NCBI GenBank assembly: GCA_905479325.1
Contig: CAJQLW010000011.1
Location: 1 to 64,000, forward strand
DNA from: an uncultured Flavobacteriales bacterium
Lineage (GTDB): Bacteria; Bacteroidota; Bacteroidia; Flavobacteriales_E; Vicingaceae
Direction of reading: 5' to 3'
DNA length: 64,000 bases
Shown: in pieces, positions 60,884 to 64,000 of the stretch
Numbering within the stretch: the stretch's first letter is position 1
Layout: each line of letters starts with the position of its first letter
Position numbers and translations under genes: made by a program
Notes under the pieces: generated by a model
What the model saw: only the letters and a program-made list of their open reading frames with translations
What the model was told of the DNA's origin: nothing
The model's database searches: none

Positions 60884-61430
60884 AATAGTAGCCCTTCAAA
60901 TAGACAAAACTTGGTCGCTTTTTTTAGATCGAGACGGAGTGATCAATAAAAAATTGGACAACGACTACGTTAAAACCACAGAAGAATTTGAATTTATTGA
61001 AGGAGCAGAAGTAGCTCTTCAAGAAATGAATGAAATTTTCGGAAAGTTGTTTGTAGTGACCAATCAACAGGGAATTGGAAAAGGAATCATGTCTCACGCC
61101 GACTTAAAAGCGGTGCATGATTATATGGAATTAGGACTTAAGTCTGTAGGAGTAAAATTTGAGGCCATTTATTATTGTCCCACTTTAGCTGCCGAAAATG
61201 CTCCCTGTAGAAAACCAAACATTGGAATGGCCTTGCAAGCCAAAGAAGAATTCCCTGATGTAAATTTTTCAAAATCAATTTTAATTGGCGATTCTGTTAC
61301 CGACATTCAAATGGGAAAACGCGCGGGAATGAAAACGGTTTATATCAATGATTCTCTAAATAATCCTGAAAATGCAGATTGGGTGGTGAAGAGTTTGGTT
61401 GAGTTTTCTGCTATTCTAAAAAATTGTTAG
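60876..61430 (+). CDS. gmhB: D,D-heptose 1,7-bisphosphate phosphatase (HAD family)
   Basis: GmhB removes the 7-phosphate from heptose 1,7-bisphosphate in ADP-heptose synthesis. The HAD motifs are LFLDRDGVINKK (motif I, about 16-27), VVTNQQGIGKG (motif II) and LIGDSVTDIQMGKRAGMKTVYI (motifs III-IV). A CxxxxxxxxCxxx-type zinc loop (YYCPTLAAENAPCRKP) is present. Start GTG 60876 overlaps the gmhA stop as GTGAATAA, a classic coupled arrangement; the frame opening at 60843 lies inside gmhA. It converges on trmN6, overlapping 15 bases. Confidence 0.92.
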   Translation: MNKIVALQIDKTWSLFLDRDGVINKKLDNDYVKTTEEFEFIEGAEVALQEMNEIFGKLFVVTNQQGIGKGIMSHADLKAVHDYMELGLKSVGVKFEAIYYCPTLAAENAPCRKPNIGMALQAKEEFPDVNFSKSILIGDSVTDIQMGKRAGMKTVYINDSLNNPENADWVVKSLVEFSAILKNC

Positions 61431-62123
61431 GTACGGCTGTAGTAAAGCTTGATACTCTTCGGTATAATGATGCCTTTCTTTTTCAATAATTAAATGATTT
61501 TCTTCTACTATTTTAGGCTCAAAACCAAACTCTACTAATATTCTTTTTACCTCTGTTTTTGCGTTTCCCTTAATGTAGCAAATTCGTGACGGGAAAAGTT
61601 GAACTTGCTCAGCGATCAACATCAATTCATTTTTTCGATTACTTGGAAAAATAAGTGAAAACTTGCCTTTTTGTGCTAAGAGTTGACTAACGCATTGTAA
61701 TAATTCAACGACATTTAATTCTTGTTCACTTCTAGCTGTACTTCTCTTAGTTGTTTCTTTTTGAATGGAGTAAAAAGGAGGGTTGCTTACAATTAAATCG
61801 AATTTCTCTGCATTTAAGGAAGTAGAATAGTGTTGAATGGAGTAGTTCACGCACAGAAGTCTTTTGCTCCATGCAGAGTTCTGAAAGTTTTCTTCGCTTT
61901 GTTTGGCAGCATCTGCTTCAATTTCAATGGCGGTTATTTTAGCAGTACAACGTTGGGCTAACATCAATGAAACTACTCCTGTTCCGCTGCCAATGTCGAG
62001 AATTGAAGTTGCGTGATTACAATTTGTCCATGCGCCTAATAGAACGCCATCTGTGCCAACCTTTAATGCAGATTGATCTTGGTGAACAGTAAATTGTTTG
62101 AAATAAAAAGGCTTAGCCTTCAA
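61416..62123 (-). CDS. trmN6: tRNA1(Val) adenine-37 N6-methyltransferase (TrmN6/YfiC)
   Basis: This is a 235-residue SAM-dependent methyltransferase that N6-methylates A37 of tRNA-Val. The N-terminus FYFKQFTVHQDQSALKVGTDGVLLGAW is typical, motif I ILDIGSGTGVVSLMLAQR (about 41-58) binds SAM, and the catalytic NPPFYS (about 113-118) marks an amino-N methyltransferase. The C-terminal substrate region is complete. It follows rimM with an 11-base overlap, extending the rpsP-rimM ribosome/tRNA cluster. Confidence 0.92.
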   Translation of the reverse strand: MKAKPFYFKQFTVHQDQSALKVGTDGVLLGAWTNCNHATSILDIGSGTGVVSLMLAQRCTAKITAIEIEADAAKQSEENFQNSAWSKRLLCVNYSIQHYSTSLNAEKFDLIVSNPPFYSIQKETTKRSTARSEQELNVVELLQCVSQLLAQKGKFSLIFPSNRKNELMLIAEQVQLFPSRICYIKGNAKTEVKRILVEFGFEPKIVEENHLIIEKERHHYTEEYQALLQPYLTIF

Positions 62124-62652
62124 GGTAAAGATCTATTAATCCTTCAGGACAAACTACATGAATTTCTTCCGCTTTTTTATCCACCTTAATGATGGTTTCG
62201 TCTGAAATAGGGATGAGTATTTCTTTATCTCCTACAGGAATAGAAAATAGGTTAGAGGTAGAATATTCTAATACTTTTTCAATTTTTCCTAATTCTCCTT
62301 TTTCTTGATCAATTATTTTATAGCCAATAATCTCATGGAAATAGAATTGATTCTCTTTTAGAGGAGGTAGGTTTTCTTCTAGCAGGTACAACGATTTTCC
62401 CACTAAACTTTTTGCGGTACTTTGGTCGTCTACACCTTCAAACTTACAACGCAGTAAGTCGTTATTTTGAATTTCTGCTTTATCTAGAAAATAGGGAACT
62501 AGTTGCGTGTCTTTAGGGCTAATTTGAACAAAAACAGCATCTAATCCATGATATGAAGAAGGGGAGTCAACATCCAGCTTGAATGCTAACTCCCCTTTGG
62601 TTCCTATTGTTTTAGAAATATATCCTAAATAAAAGCAATCATCGATTTTCAT
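62113..62652 (-). CDS. rimM: Ribosome maturation factor RimM
   Basis: RimM assists 30S head assembly and binds S19. The 179-residue protein has an N-terminal RimM domain (about 8-90: YLGYISKTIGTKGELAFKLDVDSPSSYHGLDAVFVQI) and a C-terminal PRC-barrel-like domain (about 100-178: FYFHEIIGYKIIDQEKGELGKIEKVLEYSTSNLFSI through GLIDLYLEG). Length is normal. Lies 15 bases after rpsP on the same strand and overlaps trmN6 by 11 bases. Confidence 0.95.
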   Translation of the reverse strand: MKIDDCFYLGYISKTIGTKGELAFKLDVDSPSSYHGLDAVFVQISPKDTQLVPYFLDKAEIQNNDLLRCKFEGVDDQSTAKSLVGKSLYLLEENLPPLKENQFYFHEIIGYKIIDQEKGELGKIEKVLEYSTSNLFSIPVGDKEILIPISDETIIKVDKKAEEIHVVCPEGLIDLYLEG

Positions 62653-62667
62653 CAGATGAAACTATTA

Positions 62668-63258
62668 TTAAGCTTCTTTGTTGTCTTCAGCAGAATCATC
62701 TCCTGTAACAGCATCAGCAACTGCTTCTGCAGCGTCAGAAACTGCCTCAACAGCACCTTCTACTGCTTCTTCAACAGCATCAGCAACTTCTCCTGCTAAT
62801 TCAGCAGTTTTAGCAGCGATAGATGCAGCTTTCTTAGCGTTTGCTTCAGTTTCAGCAGCTAATGCTTTTTTAGCAGCAGCTTCTTTGTCTGAATCTAACT
62901 TGTTTTTCTTTGAGTCGATTTTAGCTTCTTTCTCCTCTAACCAAGCTGCAAACTTCTTGCCAGCATCTTCTTGAGTGAAAGCTCCCTTAGCAACTCCTTT
63001 GTCTAAGTGATTCTTGTAGATCACTCCTTTGTAAGACAATAAAGCTCTAACAGTATCTGTTGGTTGAGCTCCTTTTTTCATCCAGCTTAATGCGCCATCG
63101 AAATCGATGTCGATAGTTGCAGGATTGGTGTTCGGGTTATACGTACCTAATTTTTCAATAAATTTCCCATCTCGTGGGGCACGACTGTCCGCGATCACAA
63201 CATGATAGAAAGGATATCTTTTCTTACCATGTCTTTGTAATCTAATCTTTGTAGGCAT
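62668..63258 (-). CDS. rpsP: 30S ribosomal protein S16 with long C-terminal extension
   Basis: S16 binds 16S rRNA in the 30S subunit. Residues 1-82 are the conserved S16 core ([78 protein letters not shown]). A further 114 residues follow: basic (about 83-135), then a highly repetitive alanine/glutamate/valine-rich tail (about 136-196) that is probably helical or disordered. Standard S16 is about 80-90 residues; long alanine-rich tails are seen in other Bacteroidota but this one is well developed. A -7 box lies upstream. Confidence 0.95.
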   Translation of the reverse strand: MPTKIRLQRHGKKRYPFYHVVIADSRAPRDGKFIEKLGTYNPNTNPATIDIDFDGALSWMKKGAQPTDTVRALLSYKGVIYKNHLDKGVAKGAFTQEDAGKKFAAWLEEKEAKIDSKKNKLDSDKEAAAKKALAAETEANAKKAASIAAKTAELAGEVADAVEEAVEGAVEAVSDAAEAVADAVTGDDSAEDNKEA

Positions 63259-63296
63259 TTTACGTTGTTATTAATTATAAATAAATTTTAAGCCTG

Positions 63297-63304
63297 CAAA
63301 TGTA
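63297..63304 (-). promoter_or_regulatory. -7 box of the rpsP operon
   Basis: Minus-strand TACATTTG fits TAnnTTTG; predicted start near 63292 leaves a leader of about 34 bases. The nearest TTG lies 14 bases upstream of the box, shorter than usual. Confidence 0.45.
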
Positions 63305-63408
63305 GTACATTTTTCAAACAAAAGAAAGGAATATCTTGATTAGATTTTTAGACCTAAAATATTGTTCTTGAATATTCTGAACGAAATTCCGTTCAATATT
63401 TGTGCATC

Positions 63409-64000
63409 TTACTGTATGAGATCATAGAAATCTCGTCTTCTATTGAGTTTTAGGTCTTGCAAAACAGCTGACTTCACATTGAGTGTAATGTTGTAGCTCT
63501 GTCTTGGACCAAATGGAATCCAGTTCACAGCCAACTGCCAACAGTGTAAGTCTCTATTGATGTTTAATGAGGTGTAACTAAAATCATTATTGGTAAAATC
63601 CCAACCTGAAGTAGCACCAATTTTCCAATTATCCGTTAAACTTAAGTCACCGTTAAAGTTTAAGGTTTGAGTTACATTACTGGTTTTGGTAGGTTTGGAG
63701 TACCTAATGTTGTAGCTTACATTTAATGACCAAGGGATGCTGAAGTCAATGTATTGATCAATATTGGCATTAATCATCTCCATTTCTTCATCTGTTGCGT
63801 ATTTACTCTTTTTAGGTTCGTTGGCTTTTTTTCCATCTTTCCCTTTTCCGGTTAACCTAAAGTTAAAAGCAACGCTTCCGTTTGTTAATCTAAGCCATTC
63901 GTCTTGAGTTTCTTTTGAACTTCTGTTTACTCGAGTTTGTCTACCTGTTGAGTCGGTAACAAAACCATAAGGGTCTAACGTTCCGTTAAACTGAAAACTG
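63409..64000 (-). CDS. LptD-like LPS assembly outer-membrane protein, C-terminal part
   Basis: A minus-strand frame of 197 codons enters from the right edge of the window and ends at 63409. It reads FQFNGTLDPYGFVTDSTGRQ, then YATDEEMEMINANIDQYIDFSIPWSLNVSYNIRY and alternating beta strands to LTLTDNWK-type and NDFSYTSLNINRDLHCWQLAVNWIPFGPRQSYNITLNVKSAVLQDLKLNRRRDFYD. The pattern matches the end of large Bacteroidota LptD-like beta-barrels that insert LPS in the outer membrane. The N-terminal part is outside the window, so the start and size are unknown. Confidence 0.8.
   Translation of the reverse strand, partial: SFQFNGTLDPYGFVTDSTGRQTRVNRSSKETQDEWLRLTNGSVAFNFRLTGKGKDGKKANEPKKSKYATDEEMEMINANIDQYIDFSIPWSLNVSYNIRYSKPTKTSNVTQTLNFNGDLSLTDNWKIGATSGWDFTNNDFSYTSLNINRDLHCWQLAVNWIPFGPRQSYNITLNVKSAVLQDLKLNRRRDFYDLIQ

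Overview
The window looks like chromosomal DNA of a low-GC Bacteroidota bacterium, most likely a Flavobacteriales-type marine or freshwater heterotroph. The evidence is threefold: secreted proteins with type IX secretion (T9SS) C-terminal sorting domains, promoters of the Bacteroidota form TTG-N17-23-TAnnTTTG rather than TTGACA/TATAAT, and many families largely confined to Bacteroidota (PUR-like DUF3276, DUF6495-like, DUF6913-like, the long form of NusB, a small Zn-ribbon protein). The lineage below phylum is inference. Almost all of the window is ordinary chromosomal core. The only clear mobile element is one IS5-family insertion sequence at 13.8-15.3 kb.

Layout. 0-4.7 kb: a gene-poor left edge with a long imperfect palindrome, an Lrp/AsnC regulator, a FabH-like ketoacyl synthase, GAPDH, and a fatty-acyl desaturase. 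4.8-10.9 kb: a MarR-RND efflux operon (regulator, adaptor, pump, TolC) read divergently from the desaturase across a perfect MarR-type operator. 11-18.3 kb: a frameshifted T9SS protein, a broken mscS, the IS, a gene remnant, a Zn-ribbon protein, mqnE (futalosine menaquinone pathway) and an M43 metalloprotease. 18.3-28 kb: an AddB-like nuclease, mnmA, pdxH, small membrane proteins and a glycosyltransferase. 28-34 kb: a thioesterase, an SPFH cassette with two very small partner genes, a 16-bp tandem repeat, a SlyD-like isomerase and ribH. 34-40 kb: recF-DUF721-DUF6913-dapA, TPR and SDR proteins, and a frameshifted NDH-2. 40-47 kb: a RimB/RimK/desuccinylase-like operon, ettA, hisS and hutH. 47-51.4 kb: two amber-interrupted secreted proteins, a PUR protein and an ABC exporter. 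51.5-57.5 kb: an amino-acid dehydrogenase, nusB, yajC, a YbbR protein, coaE, a Sua5-family protein, fsa and the SRP RNA. 57.6-64 kb: DUF4199, two glycosyltransferases, heptose genes gmhA/gmhB, trmN6, rimM, rpsP and the end of an LptD-like gene.

How it fits together. Envelope biology dominates: LPS assembly and heptose synthesis, RND efflux tied to lipid desaturation, and T9SS-exported proteins. Translation and ribosome functions form a second theme (rpsP-rimM, rimK, ettA, mnmA, hisS, SRP RNA).

The most notable observations are: (1) a 9-bp perfect inverted repeat overlapping the marR promoter, whose predicted start falls exactly on the GTG codon, a leaderless layout calibrated here by the SRP RNA promoter; (2) an unusual number of single-lesion genes, with three in-frame TAG codons, two frameshifts of the same sign, one IS-associated deletion and one gene without a canonical start; (3) repeated intergenic elements of several kinds. 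I found no CRISPR array, tRNA, rRNA, prophage or clearly new defence system.
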